From Delphinus delphis (lineage: Eukaryota > Chordata > Mammalia > Artiodactyla > Delphinidae), in NCBI RefSeq assembly GCF_949987515.2, contig NC_082699.1, positions 79,031,458-79,095,457 on the forward strand: a DNA stretch of 64,000 bases, written 5' to 3'. The position numbers were made by a program, and so were the translations under genes. This document shows, piece by piece, positions 34,023 through 46,763 of the stretch. Within the stretch, counting starts at the first letter, position 1; each line of letters opens with the position of its first letter. The notes below the pieces were generated by a model. It was not told the origin of the DNA. It saw nothing but the letters and a program-made list of their open reading frames with translations, and did no database searches.

Positions 34023-36308
34023 GCGCCCTTGGCCCTCGAAATTCACGTCCTTCTCACAGGCACGGTGCATTCCCGTCATCCCAATAAGCCCAGGAGTCTT
34101 AACGCATTACAGGGTCCGCACTAACCCCTAAAGCCCAAAGTCTCCTCCAGACCCTCCCTACATCAGACGTGGCCGAGTCCAGGTGGGATTCATCCTGGCA
34201 AATTCCTCTCTGGCTGTGAATCTGTGCAACCAGACAAATTACGTGCCTCCAAAATACAGCAGAGATTCCCACCACAGAGGGAAACATCGTAAGGGAGAGT
34301 GGCGGGTCCCAACCCCAGCAAAGCGGCGCCACGCCGGGGCTCCCGGCGGGTCCTGCCTGCGTCAGCCGAGGACTCTGTCGTGCTGTGCTGCGCACGGCAG
34401 GGTGTGGACAAGCGTTCTCGGCCTGCACCCCTGGACGCCAGGAGCGCCCCCATTCGGGCGACTGAAAATGTCTTCAGGCCCCACCAAACGTCCCCTGGGC
34501 CACGGAAACGCCCCCATCTGAGAACCACTGCCTTACAGCAACCACTTCATATCAAATCACATCAGCGAACACATGGGCAAGTGTCAATATTTGAAGAATG
34601 AGTGCTTCAGGCTGGTGCTAGGTGCTGGGTGCCTTGAACACAAAACAGATAAGAAAGGTCCCAGCCCAGGGCACCGCAGCTCCCCGTGAACTGCGCAGAC
34701 GGGCAGCCCCACAAGGGAACAGTGAAGGCACAAACATTTTACATCCCACGTGAGGCAGCTGAGCTGAGGGGGCGGGGGGCGGGGGGGGCATGTTCGGAGA
34801 GAAAGTACCAGGCACGTAGCGTGGGCAAGGAAGGTGCGCCGGTGCAGGGGACACGCTCACCTCTGTGTGACCTTGAGCAAGTTCCTCCCTCTCTGGGCCC
34901 CACGCTCCAAGGGACAGAGCCCGGCCTGGGGGGAGCTGGGGGGCTGGGGTCGGGGTAGACCCCAGGAGTGCTGTGAATCCCGGGAGGGCCGGGTCTCAGG
35001 GCACCCCTGGCCCACACCGCCCTGTCACCCTGCTCCCGGGCTGCCCCCCACTGCGAGGCATCCGCTGCCCCTCAGCCTTCCCTGCGGCCCACGGAGCCCC
35101 TTCCCCTAAGGATGTTGCGCCCGGCAACATCCTTTCCACCCCCGACGTGCCCTGGGCCCTTTTCTGGGGGGTAAACCAAGGAGGGGAGTGAGATGTGCTC
35201 CACGAGGCCATCCACAGGGCCAGGAAGACCTGAGGAAATGAGAGGCCCTCTCCCCCTGTAGGAGGAGCTCGTCGCCCCCAGACACACCCTGGGGCCAGCA
35301 GGCAGTGGGTGCAGCCTGTGCCTGCCACCACCTGGTCGACACTCCAAGGGGTCCCAGGGAGACTGGGCACAAAGGGAGGGTCAGGCTGAGAGGGCAGCAG
35401 CAGCCAGGAGCCACCGGCCCTCCCTGGTGCAGAGGAATGAGGGGAAAGGCCAGTCCCAGAGGCTGGCTGGAGCTGCTGTGATGGGAGAAGGCTGGTGACG
35501 TGGATGCAGCTGCCGCCATGGTGGCCCAGGCGTCAGGTGCGGCAGAACAAGTGGCCTGACTGCTGAGCATCTCACCCTCAGGTCTTGGCCAGTGGAAGCC
35601 TTTACAGGATCCTTATGGGACCCAGGACACAAACAGGGTGGAGAGGGGGCCTGGGTCTGGATGGAAAATATCTGGCCCAGTGCTGAGCTCTTGTCACCTC
35701 CTCGTCCCGCGGAGGCCACTGACGCGGCATTTCCAGGACTCTCTTGCAGCTAAAGTGCCACGGTGTGGCGGGGTTTTGAGTGAGGTCATGAGGGTAAGGC
35801 CCGCAGCTCCGGCCCGTACGCTGTGCTCCACACCCGTGCGACCTGGCAGCCTCCCCAGAAGGTCCCCACCAGGCCCCCTCTCTGCAGCCCACATTTCCTT
35901 CCTGCTGATTGTGCCGTCTGATCAAGGCCTGTCACCCCAGTGGGACTCAGCCACAGGGGTCAGCATGGCTCCCACACAGAGCACAGTGGGGCCGAGAGAG
36001 GGGCCCTCAACCTGGGTCAAAGACAGGAGTGAGTGAATCTGGGGAATACGCTCTCCTTTCTCTGGCCTTGCCGCCCCTCTGAGGTGGTGGAGAAGTGGTC
36101 TGGGGCCCCGTCCTGGGGCGACTGAGAAATGGCCCCTGCCCCGGGCAGGCTCTGCCTTCCCGAAGCAGAAAGAAGGCCAAAGGGAGCGGGAGGGTGCAGC
36201 CGTTTGGGGGCTGGAGATTGGGACCTGCCCCGCCCTGGGGCCCTGCAGCCAGGAAGCTACTGGTGTTGACTGTGGGCGGCCACCCCCCCACCCCAGCCAG
36301 CAGAACCA

Positions 36309-36314
36309 TATAAA
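36309..36314 (+). promoter_or_regulatory. PSCA: PSCA TATA box
   Basis: TATAAA 39 bases before the PSCA initiation codon, giving a very short 5' UTR, as expected for this gene. Confidence 0.8.
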
Positions 36315-36352
36315 GCCGCCCAAGGTCTGCTCCCTGCTGCCCACCCGCCACC

Positions 36353-38061
36353 ATGAAGGCTGTCCTCCTTGCCCTGCTAGCCGCTGTCTTGGCCCTGCAG
36401 CCAGGTGAGACCGCAGGGGGCCACAGGGCAGTGTGGGGGGAGCAGGGCCGGGGGGGGGGGGAAGGGGGGATGATCGAGGAAGGCCAGAGGGGCAGAGAGG
36501 AAGGAGGGGGCAGGCTGGGCGGAAGGACACGAGGCAGGGGTGCGGAGAAGGGGCTTTGACCCCACCCAGCTCCCCCTGGGGCAGCTCTTAGTGCAGCAAG
36601 GATACCGGGTCATCTCCTAGCTGTCCCCCGAGGCGGGAGCAGGCCGGGCAGCGCGGGGGTCTCTCCTCCAGCGCCGTGGGGCTGGCCTGGCTGCTGGAGG
36701 GATGCGCAGAGAGCCTGTGGAGTGGGTGAGGGGCACAGGGGCAAAGGGCCTCAAGTGAAGAAGGGCCACAGAGGGACGGAAGGAAGAGATCCTTCTGCCC
36801 AGGCCCAGCCCCGGCTTCTGATGTGGGCAGCAGGGGGAGGCTGTGGGCCTGCACTGCTCCAGTCTGGACTCGGGCCTGGTAGGGACTCTCCCGGCCCAGG
36901 GCCCCGGGTGATCAGTAAAGGCCTCAGAGCCTCAGCTCCCTCTTCTGGGAAGCAGGGATCGTGGTGGTGCCCGAGGACACACGGGTCGGCCGGCGTGTGT
37001 GGTGCCCGAGCACAGGCTGGCCGCGGGGAACCTGTTGGCACTGGGGTGACGTGGATCCCAGCTTCATCGTTTTACCCAGAGGAGACCTAATCCTCATGAC
37101 AGCTGGGGCCACTGCCCCCAGGGACAGAGCAGGGCCGGGCCAGGGGCGCACCTACGGGCTCACAGCTCCGGGTCGGGGGGAGGGGGAGGCTGAGAGGGAG
37201 TGTGAAGGGTCCTGTCCATCCTGCCCTCACCTGCCTGGTGTGCGTCCCTCTCAGGAGCGTGGGCATCATAACAGGGCCTTAGAGGCAAGGGGGTGGGCGT
37301 GGCGCCCTCCCTGTGAGGGGCCCCCAGTTTGTGGTGCTTGTGCACCAGACAGTGCTCTCTACTCTGTGTGACCTATGAGAAAAAGAGGTTCCCCCCACAC
37401 CCCCGCAGCGCGGGAGGGCAGGCGGGGCAGCCTCTGAGCTCCACCCCACCCCCACCTTGCAGGCACCGCCCTGCAGTGTTACTCCTGCCAGGCCGAGGTC
37501 AGCAACCAGCACTGCCAGCACGTGCAGAACTGCAGCCACTCTGAGACCCAGTGCTGGACTGAGCGCATCCGTAAGTGGCCCTGCTGTCCCCGCAGGCCTC
37601 CCTGTGCCCCTGCCCTGCCCCCTGCACCATCCCCTAGAAGCCCTGCACCTTCCCTCCACTGGCAGGGATTCAAAGGGCCTGGGATTAGGTCTCTACGCTG
37701 GACTGTTCATCCTTCTGTCCACCTGCCCACCTGCCCACTTGTTCTCCTGTCCACACATAAATATAGATGCCCAGCTTCCCATCTATATTTGGTGGGTGAG
37801 TATCCAGGGCCCGGCCCTCGCCCAGTGGTCCCCATGCCTCGCCCAGGTGCTGCTGATCTCCTGACCTTCATCAGCAAGGGCTGCAGCTCGCACTGTGTGG
37901 AGGACTCAGAGAACTACTACGTGGGCGAGAAAAACGTCACATGCTGCTCTACTGACCTGTGCAACGCCAGCAGGGCCCACGCCCTGCAGCCGGCCATTGT
38001 CACCCTGACGCTGCTCACCGCTCTTGGTGTGCTGCTGTTCTGGGGCCCCGGGCAGCTGTAG
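36353..38061 (+). CDS. PSCA: Prostate stem cell antigen, GPI-anchored Ly6 protein (three exons)
   Basis: Exons: 36353-36404, 37463-37570, 37847-38061. All sites are canonical (CAG|GTGAGA, TTGCAG|GC, CC|GTAAGT, GCCCAG|GT) and phases are 1/1, giving 124 residues (human about 123). Exon 1 encodes the signal peptide MKAVLLALLAAVLALQPG behind a good Kozak context (CCACCATGA). The mature part starts LQCYSC and holds all ten Ly6/uPAR cysteines, including the terminal CCSTDLCN. NVT, NAS and NCS are possible N-glycosylation sequons. The C-terminus is a hydrophobic GPI-attachment signal ending WGPGQL. PSCA is a surface protein of urothelial, gastric and prostate epithelium and a modulator of nicotinic receptors. 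No lesion is seen, in contrast to its Ly6 neighbours. Confidence 0.96.
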
Positions 38062-38589
38062 GATCCAGGAGGACCCTGTTGTGTCCCATGCTGGGCAGTG
38101 GTGCCCGGGGGGCACTCCTCACACACACCCGGTCCAGTCACGGCCCCTTCTGAACCCTAACTCAGGTCGGACAATGCCCCTCTGCCCTTTCCAGCCCTCC
38201 CTGGCTCCCTCCAGGACTCCTGCCCAGCTCCCACCGCCCGGCAGGCTGCGCTCTGTGATGTGGAACAGCATGCAGATGGCCCATCAGACCCCCTCCCAAT
38301 ATTCCGACCCACCCCTTAACCTTCACTCAGGCACTTCTTCCTCCAGGAAGCCTTCCCTGCTTGCCCCCTCCACGAGCTGAGCCAGGTCCTGTCCGTGGTG
38401 TCCCCCGCACCCAGCATGAAGCAGGCTCTCAGGAGGGCCCCAAAAAGGCTGAGAGGAAATGTTCCGAGTAGAATTAGGGTCAGAGGTGTGAGGTCCTGGG
38501 AGCCCCAAGAGATGAAGCTTGGAGGGGGGAACAGCTCCCCATGTTCATAGGGGTCCTGGGGCAGCAACCCCAACACACAGTAGGCCCTT

Positions 38590-38595
38590 AATAAA
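38590..38595 (+). terminator. PSCA: PSCA polyadenylation signal (AATAAA)
   Basis: AATAAA about 530 bases after the PSCA stop, giving a compact 3' UTR. Confidence 0.75.
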
Positions 38596-38619
38596 GGCCC
38601 ATGGGCTTGGTTGCAGAGA

Positions 38620-40945
38620 ACCTGTCCTTGCATGCCTGCAGGCTGAGGTCAAGGTTGGGGTCCAGGGCTGTGGAAGGTTGCCACCTGGGGCCACGTCTGT
38701 GGCTGTGGCTGTGCCCTTGGCTCCGGCCAGGGCAGGAGCAAATGTCTGACTCCTGGAAGGGAGGACATTGCTGCAAGGCCGTGTCCCTGGGACCTCCCGG
38801 CTCTTGCTGTGTGGCCTCGCACATGTTGCTCAACCTCTCTGAGCCTCAGATGCTCACTGGGACCCATCTCTGCTGTGAGGACTGACCCAGAGACTTCAAG
38901 GCATGGAGACATTTCAGGGTGGGAGGGGCTGCTGCTGCTGCATGAGGCCGCCAGAACCCCTGCGCTGTCCTCCCCCTTCAGCTTGAGGACAGCCCCTCTG
39001 TCTGTTTCTTCAATTTCTTATTTTGTTTGTTGTAAGGGCTTCACACCCAGAGCAAAAAATTCAAACTGTACAAGAGGGTCTCCAGTGCTGAGCCAGTTCC
39101 CCAACCCCGACCGCGGGCCCCTCCCCTCTCTAGGATGCTCCCATCGCACGCTTGGGGCTCCTTCTGGGGTAACTAACTGTGAGGCCTGGGGGAGCCCCAG
39201 GGGACACGGCCCCTGCCTGGCCTTTTTCATACCTGGGAAAGTCCTTTTGAAAACCCAGCTGGCCCCTGCCCTCGGGCACCAGGGCTCAGGGAGGGCCGGG
39301 CCCTGGGTGAGACCTGCCTGCACAGGACGGTGCTTCCAGCCCACACCAGGCGCTGGGTGGTGGATTAGGCAGGATTAGAACCCGGGTACTGGAGAGACCC
39401 TCCAGGTTGGCACAGCAGCAGGTGGGGTGGGGTCCCACTCACCAGAGTCCAGGCCAGGGCACAGGGAGCCCCAGGCAGCCTAGTGTTGCGGGTGGTGACG
39501 TCGGGAGGGCAGAGGAGACCAGAGGTCCCCGCACTCAGAGCCCACAGCAACCCACACCTTAGCGCCTCCCTGTGGAGGGGTGCTCCGCCCTGGGGCCAAG
39601 GCTCATGGAGGTGAGGTGCCCTGGGCCCCAGTGGTTTGAATTCTTTGGGTCAACATGAGAGGAGAGAGATGGCGGGTGGGTCCCCATGCCCTGTAACCCA
39701 GGGCCTCCTCTCGCCTCCTGAGCCGTCCCTGAGGTCACGCAGCCTTGAGCCTCCAGAAGAGGGACAGGCCCCGGGAGGCGCAGGAGCGCTCCGGACCCAG
39801 CACCGCGGGGCAGGTCTCCCCCTCCCGCAGGATGGAGGGCTGACGGGGGCTCTGCCTCTCCAAGGGTGAGGACAGCATGGGGGCCACCTGCAGGGGCAGC
39901 CCAGGGTCCCTGAGCCGGCCCAACGCAGCATCTGGACTGGGACCCCCACCCGCTCCACCCCACACCATTTCATCGTCAGAAACTGTGGGAAAGCAAGAAA
40001 GAGGAAGTGCAGAACCCTCTCCCCACGCCCTAGGATGGGCCCCATTTTCCGTCCCCGTTTTCACCCTCATGGTGATGCTTCCTGTGCAAGAATAAGGAGC
40101 ATCCTGCGAGTTACACACCTGGTCACACTCTCTTCAGGAAACCGCTTTTTTTTTTAAACCTCTATCTCTCCTTGGTAAGGACGAGACACCCCGTGGTGGC
40201 TGAGGTGATCCTCCGGACAGACCGACGTGTTTTTGTTTTTAAGATGCCACTTGCCGAGCACCTTCCGTGGGAGAGAGACTGTCCTGGTCTGTCTGCATCT
40301 ATAGTAATAGGTGGCGACAAACGCAGACATGGCATAGCGCTCACCACGGGCCCCGCACTCCTCTGCCGCCTCCCTTGCAGTCATTCATTCATTCCTCCCC
40401 CCTTGGGGGCAGGGCTGTGCAGAGGAGGAACCCGAGGCAGAGAGAGGTGAAGCAACTTGCCCAAGATCACACAGTTAGAACTGGTGAGGCTGCATTCCAA
40501 CCCCGGTAGAAAGAGGCCCAGAGAGGTGAAGGAGCTGACCCAGGGTCACACAGAGGGCTCCTGCCCACCCCAAATCGGGCCCCTGAGTGGGCATCTCCCG
40601 CCCTGGCCCCAGCTCCCAGCCACACCCAGTCCTGGGCTTTCCTCCCCTGAGGACTCTGGCTCGCCGGACATCTCTCCGCCGGGGCTGAGGTTGATGACTG
40701 GTCTGGCTCCCTGGGGATGTCCCCACCCTCCCCACTGGACTCCAGCTGCAGCAGGAAGTCAAGCTAGATGGGAAGGAGAGTGGGTCTCCAGCAGGTGCTG
40801 TGCAGTCCTGGAGTACCCCAGGGGGCCCTTCCTGAGTCAGAAGAGATGCAGAGTTCTTGCCCAAGCGCCCACAGCTGCAGGGCGCAGAGCTGGGACCCCA
40901 TCCATCCACCCCACAAAAGCTGTGGGGTGTTGGGGCAGCCCGCAG
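38620..40945. other. Intergenic DNA with MIR relics
   Basis: A MIR fragment at about 38806-38870 ('aacctctctgagcctcagat') and reverse-orientation MIR fragments at about 40400-40556 ('gaagcaacttgcccaagatc'). No LY6K-like exon was found here or up to THEM6. Confidence 0.5.
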
Positions 40946-41400
40946 GTGAGCAGTTCGCCTGTGCCCAATGCTTGGACCACCACCGTGGCCCGCTGCCTGA
41001 ACGTCAGCACATGCCCTGGGAGCCCAGGTCTGCCTCACCGGGGACGCTGGCTCCGGGACTCGCCCTGGGCAGACAGCACCCAGAAAAGAACCCCAGCACA
41101 GAAGTAATCGAGTCGGTCTCCCCCAGGGCTGCGATAGAGCTACCCTCTGTTAGGGAGACCGCCCCCTTTTTACGGAACTGAGTTTCAGGTCCACGATGGG
41201 CCGGTCCCCCAGTTCGCACTGCGGACAAACAGGTCTGCGCCCTCGCGATCCTGGTTCTGTCCCGCCCGCAGGCTACCCCTTCGTGGCACTGTGGTGGTGA
41301 CCAAGGCGTGCGCGGACCCATGCGAGCCCTCGAACGCGGACGGGCTGGGCCAAAAGGGCCCACAGAACTGCTGCCGCCAGGATCCGTGCCCCGCGCGGGG
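40946..41400 (+). pseudogene. LYPD2-like Ly6/uPAR pseudogene relic (exons 2 and 3)
   Basis: A Ly6-type exon 2 follows the acceptor CCGCAG at 40940-40945. It reads EQFACAQC, then needs a frame change to read ARCLNVSTC (cysteines at 40994 and 41012, six codons apart as in LYPD2 CVTIATC). An exon 3 follows CCCGCCCGCAG at 41272. It starts with YPF (41274-41282) in the family phase, then shifts by one missing base into VVTKACADPCEPSNADGLG, and on to QNCCRQDPC. From ACADPC to the CC pair the spacing equals that of human LYPD2 exactly, with a CP where CN is expected. With a frameshift in each exon and no signal-peptide exon found, this is a pseudogene. It lies on the plus strand between PSCA and THEM6, away from the LYPD2 locus at 54.7-56.1 kb, so it is a paralogue or relocated copy. 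Confidence 0.75.
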
Positions 41401-41812
41401 CGCTGCTGGGGTCCGGGCCGGGCCGGGCCGGGCGGGGCCCGGGAGAGACTCTGGGGGCGGGGATGGGCGGAGCTTGGGCGGGGCCGGGGCGGGGCCGAGG
41501 TTGGGTCCTGGTCCAGGGGCTTCCCGCCGCGTTCCGGCCACTCGCACCGCTGCTCCTGTTTTGCCGGGCGGCATCCTGAGCCCCTGCTCCTCTTGGGTCT
41601 GGAGCCTCGAATCCAAGCAGGCAGCCGCTAGAACTTAGGCTGCGGGACTACCTCTGGCGGTGACGCCCGGTGCTACCCAGACACGAGGGTCCTTGAGGAA
41701 CCAAGGGGACCCAGAAGTACCCCTCCTCTGCTCCTCCACCCTGCTGGATACTCCAAGCCAGGGCCGAGGGAAGGGATCGAGGTTCCGCGCCCAGGACTCC
41801 TTCCAGCCTCCC

Positions 41813-41818
41813 AATAAA
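41813..41818 (+). terminator. AATAAA downstream of the Ly6 relic
   Basis: AATAAA followed by a GT-rich tract (cattgtgtggg), a well-formed poly(A) site context about 410 bases after the relic's last exon. It may be a leftover of the dead gene's 3' end. Confidence 0.45.
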
Positions 41819-41829
41819 CGGCCAGTGAC

Positions 41830-42165
41830 CCATCACAAGATGCCTGCGTCCATTGTGTGGGACTGAAGCGGCCCGATGGTGGGGGGAGGGGGGGCAGAGA
41901 AGGCGCTGGTCCTTACAGCATTCACGTTTTGAGCGCCCTCGGTGCACCGGGCATCCCGCTGGCCCTGGGCTTTGGCAATCAACGAGACAGACCAGGCCCT
42001 GGCCTCCTGGCCTCAAGGTCCAGCAGGGAGAGAGCACCCCCTGCCTACGGATCATATCTGTGAGTAAAAGTGGAGTGAGACCAGGGCTCTGGGGATCTAG
42101 CCCAGTCCGGGTTTCAGGAAAGGGTCAGATGGGGCAGGGAGGGTCCCCTGGCAGGGACAACAGCA

Positions 42166-42213
<48 letters not shown>

Positions 42214-43690
42214 TGTTGGGTGGTCTCCTGGATAGCAGAAGCTCAGAAGGAAGCCAGGTGGGCAGGGCGGTGGGGGGAGCACAGGCTGTGAGGAAGTTGG
42301 GGGCAGGGGTCTCATAAGCTCCCGGCTGGATTCCCATTCACCAAACTTCACTGACATCTCCAGAACCAGGTCTCTAGCTTCGGGGCCCTCCCTGGGGGGA
42401 CGGGACAAGGTGGGTGACAAGGAGGCTGTGTTCTCAGAGGAGCAGCAAAGGGGGGCTCCAAGAACATGTCATTCTTCTATTCGCCCTGAGAAGCTAGCTC
42501 GTCCCCGGACAGACAGCTCAGAGCCAAGCCAGGGCAGGGAGAGCATCACAGGGACACGCGCGAGCAGTGTGCGGGAAGGGCCTTCTCACCGCCAGGGCTT
42601 CCTAGGGCAGCTGGGCCTGCCCTGATAGGAAACGAGCTCCCTGTCCCTGGGAGTATCCAAGCAGAGCCAAGGCCCAGGGAAACCCAGACCCCACTCTGCC
42701 CAGCTGCTGGCCCCAGAAGCAAAGCCAGAGAAGCAACAAACTCAGCCTCTGCCCTGACAGTGAACGTGGAATGGGAGCCCGCCCAGCCCCAGCGTGGACT
42801 GTGGAACAGGGCTACCCCTGGATCTCCTTCTTCAGGGGCTTTCAAGAACCCCGCAACCCAAGCCCAGGCTGGGTGTGGACTGGATGAAAGTCCAGTTGCC
42901 TCAGTCCAGCTGCTGCCAGATGCATTCTCAGAGCCTTGGGACCTCAGCGATCACTCCTTAAACCCACCCATCCCGGGACTCCAGTACTGACCTAAGGAGG
43001 CGGCCTCCAGGGTCACTGGCAAACACCTTCGTTGGAGAGGCCTGGAGGCCGGCCGGCCGGGCCTTCTCTGGGCCTTCCCTTCTGGCCTCGCAGAAAAGAG
43101 GAAGAGGACACCCACTGTGTGTGGCAGTCTGCCAGGCCAGGCGTCCCAAGTGCCTAAGGCAAGGCCTTTGAATCGATTGCTGAGTCATTTACTGACTCTT
43201 CCCTCTCCATCCGGGACGTTATTCGCTCCAACTTCAAAAAGTGCAAAGGGTGGGAATGCTTGGAAATGAGGCTGCGGTTATCAGGACCTTTGGGGAGGAA
43301 GGGGTGAATGTGGGGGGAGGGGTAATGAAGTTACAGGCTGAGACTGAAAAGGTGTATTGGGGCCAGACTGAGATACTCCCTGAACCCGCCGCATATGGGG
43401 CCGTCGCCCTGCGAAAGTGGGGAGCCAGCCCCTGGTGGTTCTGGAGTAGAGGAGGGTCGGTTTCCAGCAGCCTCCAAGCAGCGCCGCTAGGGACCGGCCT
43501 ATGTCCATGTGTCCTGCCAAATTCCACAGCCTAGGCCGGGGAAGTGCTGGAGACTCTGACCCTCGGAGATCAGAGGCGGAATCTCCAGGGTCACTCCAAG
43601 TCTTAAAGAGCCAGGGAAAGGCGCGAGGGGCTCGCGCTCGCAGAGGGCGGGCAACGCTGCGGGAGACCTGCAGCGCGGGGACTCACCGCC
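41830..43690. other. Intergenic DNA upstream of THEM6
   Basis: Contains a (GT)n microsatellite of about 20 units at 42172-42212. No gene is supported. Confidence 0.55.
42172..42212. repeat. (GT)n microsatellite
   Basis: About 20 uninterrupted GT units. Confidence 0.97.
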
Positions 43691-44005
43691 AGATGCCGCT
43701 GTGGTGCTCGGAGTGCCGCCCTGTGCCCCGCCCGCTCCGGGGAAAGCAAAAGCGGCGCGGGCTGCGGGGGTGGGACGGACCACTGAGAGCGGGGAGGGGG
43801 GGCCCGGGGCGGGGGGCGGGGCTCCGCGCAGGCCTCCGGCGCGTCTCCCCCCTCAGCCAGCCTCGCGAGATGGTTCGCTCCGGCCGCGCTGCGCTCAACG
43901 GTTCCCAGGCTGGCCGGCAGAGCTGGGGCATCAGGGCTGCATTGCCGCGCGCACTGTCGGCACCAGCGCCGCGGGCCCCGCAGCACCGCTGCGCCCGCCG
44001 CCGCG
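43690..44005 (+). promoter_or_regulatory. THEM6: THEM6 CpG-island promoter and 5' UTR
   Basis: CpG-dense sequence with GC boxes (e.g. 'ggggcggggggcggggctcc' near 43805) and no TATA box, running into THEM6 exon 1. The island continues through the whole first coding exon. The transcription start is not resolved. Confidence 0.7.
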
Positions 44006-46763
44006 ATGCTGGGGCTGCTCATGGCGGTGCTGGCCCTGGCGCTCGCCTACTTCGCGCTGCTGGACGGCTGGTACCTGGTCCGCGTGCCGTGCGCAGTACT
44101 GCGCGCGCGCCTGCTGCAGCCCCGCGTCCGTGACCTCCTGGCTGAGCAGAGCTACTCGGGCCGCGTGCTGCCCTCGGACTTGGACCTGCTGCTGCACATG
44201 AACAACGCGCGCTACCTGCGCGAGGCCGACGTGGCGCGCGCCGCGCACCTGGCCCGCTGCGGCGTGCTCGGGGCTCTGCGCGCGCTCGGGGCGCGCGCCG
44301 TGCTGGCCGCTTCGTGCGCGCGCTACCGCCGCTCGCTGCGTCTGCTCGAGCCGTTTGAGGTGCGCACCCGCCTGCTGGGCTGGGACGACCGCGCCTTCTA
44401 CCTAGAGGCGCGCTTCATCAGCCTGCGCGACGGCTTCGTGTGCGCGCTGCTGCGCTCCCGCCAGCACGTGCTGGGCACCTCGCCGGAGCGCGTTGTGCAG
44501 CACCTGTGCAAGCGCAGGGTAAGCGTCCCCCGCCCCGAGCGCACTCCTCCCGCTGGACCCTGAGGACTCCTGGTCCCTGCCCCCCGCCCCTGGGGAAGGC
44601 CTGCCGCCTACCCCTTTTGGGGTGCCCCTGTCCGGCCGAGTACCGCTCCAGCCCTTTTCTTTGGACCCAGGGCCTTCTTCACTGATGCCATTCTTCTTGG
44701 GACCTCTCAGGGTCGCCTCATCAACTCTCTGTAGTCGGACTCAGCATGCTCCCCTCCTGCCATCCCTTATTAACCCCTCAAGGCTCCCTGCCCCACGCTA
44801 CGCCTTTTCCAGAACAGGGAAGGCCAGACCAGGCGTCTCCCAAAGAGTCTAAGTGTGGCTTGGAGTGCGGAGCCGGCCTCACTGGTCCTTGGTTCTGAAT
44901 GTAGCATGGAAGCCGGGTGGGGGTGGGGTGGGGAGATGGGGGCTGGGGCGTTAGTGAGGGGAGGTTGCTGGGAGTTCTCAAGGACCTGAGAGCCCTTTCA
45001 CCCAGCTTAGACCTGAGGGGCTGGGTCACCATCACCTGGGTTAGGGGTGAGCCCTGAGCCCTGTAGAGCTGCAAGCCCTTCTGCCTTTTCCAGTTGGAGA
45101 AAAGGCTGCAGCACCTGCCTGGGGCTCAAGGCCCCTCCCCAGGGCCTGCTCCTCCCAGCACAGCCTGCTGCTGCATCATGGCACCTGGGCCCTGGGGATG
45201 CCGTTGCGGTGCTGGTTGCCAGGGCAGGCTCCTGCTGCAGGCACGTTCCTAAAAACATGCTTGGAGCCTCCATGCCAAAGCCAGGGCCCGCTGGGCCCCT
45301 AGGTGCCCTCAGGCAGGGTGCTGCCCTCTCTGGCCCTGGACAGGAGCAGAGGAGGAACACAGCCGCACGTTAGTCACGAGAGGCTAGCCTTTCCTTTATA
45401 TCGCAGGTGGGGAAACTGAGGCTCAGAGGGGCAATGCGAACTGCTTGAGGCTGCACAGTGGGCCACAGGCCCAGTCCCCTGGTTTTCTGTCTCTTTGAGT
45501 CAGGGACGCCCCCAAAGGGCCTGGATGCCTCCCACCGCGCACCCACAGAGGTGCTCTGCATGTCCCTTCATGCGTCAGGAGGCTGGGAGGGGATGGCCAT
45601 CGAGGCTTTAAATCGACGGGCTGAGAGCTGCGAGCAGAAGGTAGAGGAGAGGGAGCCAGGGCCACTGTCCTGCAGGGGAGGGTGGTCAGGCGGGGGCTGA
45701 TGGGTGAGACCTACATGAGAGGCAGGGGGCGCCCACACCATGGCATGGCGAGGACACTCGGCCCCAGATGGCCAGGAGTCACCCGGCCTGAACCTGTGGG
45801 TCGGGAGGGTCCCAGGTGCAGTCCTGGGTTTGGTGTGGGACAGGCTGGGCCCAGTGCCCAGAGATCTGCATGCTGAAAGGCTGGTGTGGGGCAGCACGGC
45901 CTTGCAGGGAGAGCTGGGCTACAGCCAAGTCTGGACCTGGTGATTCCAGCTGGGCCGGGAGGAGGATGCTTCCGGGAGCCAAGCCTGGCTCTGCCCAGAC
46001 TTACCCTGTGACCCGACTCTGAGCACCTCTGCCCAGCCTCCCTGACGCCCTGAGGTGGGCGGGCTTTCCCCCTCATTCCTGAGAGGCCCGCAAGTCCTCG
46101 GACCCCTCCAGCCTGGCCCAGCCCCTTGCCCTGTCACAAAATGGTGGCCGAGTTTGCAGGGAGGCGGCTGGTGTGGCTGAGCAGGAGGGCGCAGGAGCGC
46201 GGTGCTGAGCTGCGAGGTGGCGTCCGGCTCCTGTTGGCGCGCTGAGAGGGGGCCTCAGGCATGGCCCTGTCCTGGGCTCTCCCGGCAGAGCCGCTCTGAC
46301 GCCGCTTCTGCCCCGCCATCCCCTGCCCTGCCTCTGGCCGCTCTGGGTCTCCCGTCGCCCCCCCAACCAGCTGGCTTCAGAGGGTTTTGCCCCAGATCTG
46401 GGAATGTGCAGAGGGCTCAGTTGCCACCCAGCGGGGGAGACAGGCCTGATGAGGGGTGTGGTGCCCCGAGAGCTGGGCTGGGGAGGAACCTGCACCGCGG
46501 ACGCCTGGGAGGGGCTGGGGCTGGGGAACGAGGTCCAGACGTGTGAAGACAGCAGCCTGGCTGTCCCCGCCACCCCCCAACCCCCGGCCCTGCTGGTCCC
46601 CATGGCAGCGGGCGGCCCGTGGGAGTCTCACCCTCGTCTTCCCCTGCAGGTGGAGCCCCCTGAGCTGCCAGCCGACCTGCAACACTGGATCGCCTACAAC
46701 GAGGCCAGCAGCCAGCTGCTCCGGGCCGAGAGCGGGCTCGGCAGTGTTGTCAAGGACCAGTGA
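44006..46763 (+). CDS. THEM6: Thioesterase superfamily member 6 (two exons)
   Basis: Exon 1 is 44006-44518 (171 codons), ending at AGG|GTAAGC. Exon 2 is 46650-46763, opened by CTTCCCCTGCAG in phase 0. Together they give 208 residues, the human length. The N-terminus (about 1-26, [20 protein letters not shown]) is a signal-anchor segment. The rest is a hot-dog thioesterase fold with the characteristic helix-turn block [13 protein letters not shown] (about 63-75). The C-terminus ends SVVKDQ. Human THEM6 is an endoplasmic-reticulum-associated protein implicated in lipid metabolism; its enzyme activity is not firmly established. Both exons are intact. Reading through the donor would add an unrelated tail, so the spliced form is preferred. 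Confidence 0.96.

Larger units (their letters stand above)
31175..36300. other. Intergenic DNA between JRK and PSCA
   Basis: No supported gene. It contains a decayed copy of the 24-bp minisatellite (33510-33593), ancient repeat copy C (33680-34022), an AC-rich patch at about 32660-32810 and a MIR-like fragment at about 34862-34905 ('tgtgaccttgagcaagttcc'). Confidence 0.55.

Noticed and set aside
38620..43690. Search for LY6K between PSCA and THEM6
   Set aside because: No exon with LY6K cysteine spacing was found; the only Ly6 signal there is LYPD2-like.
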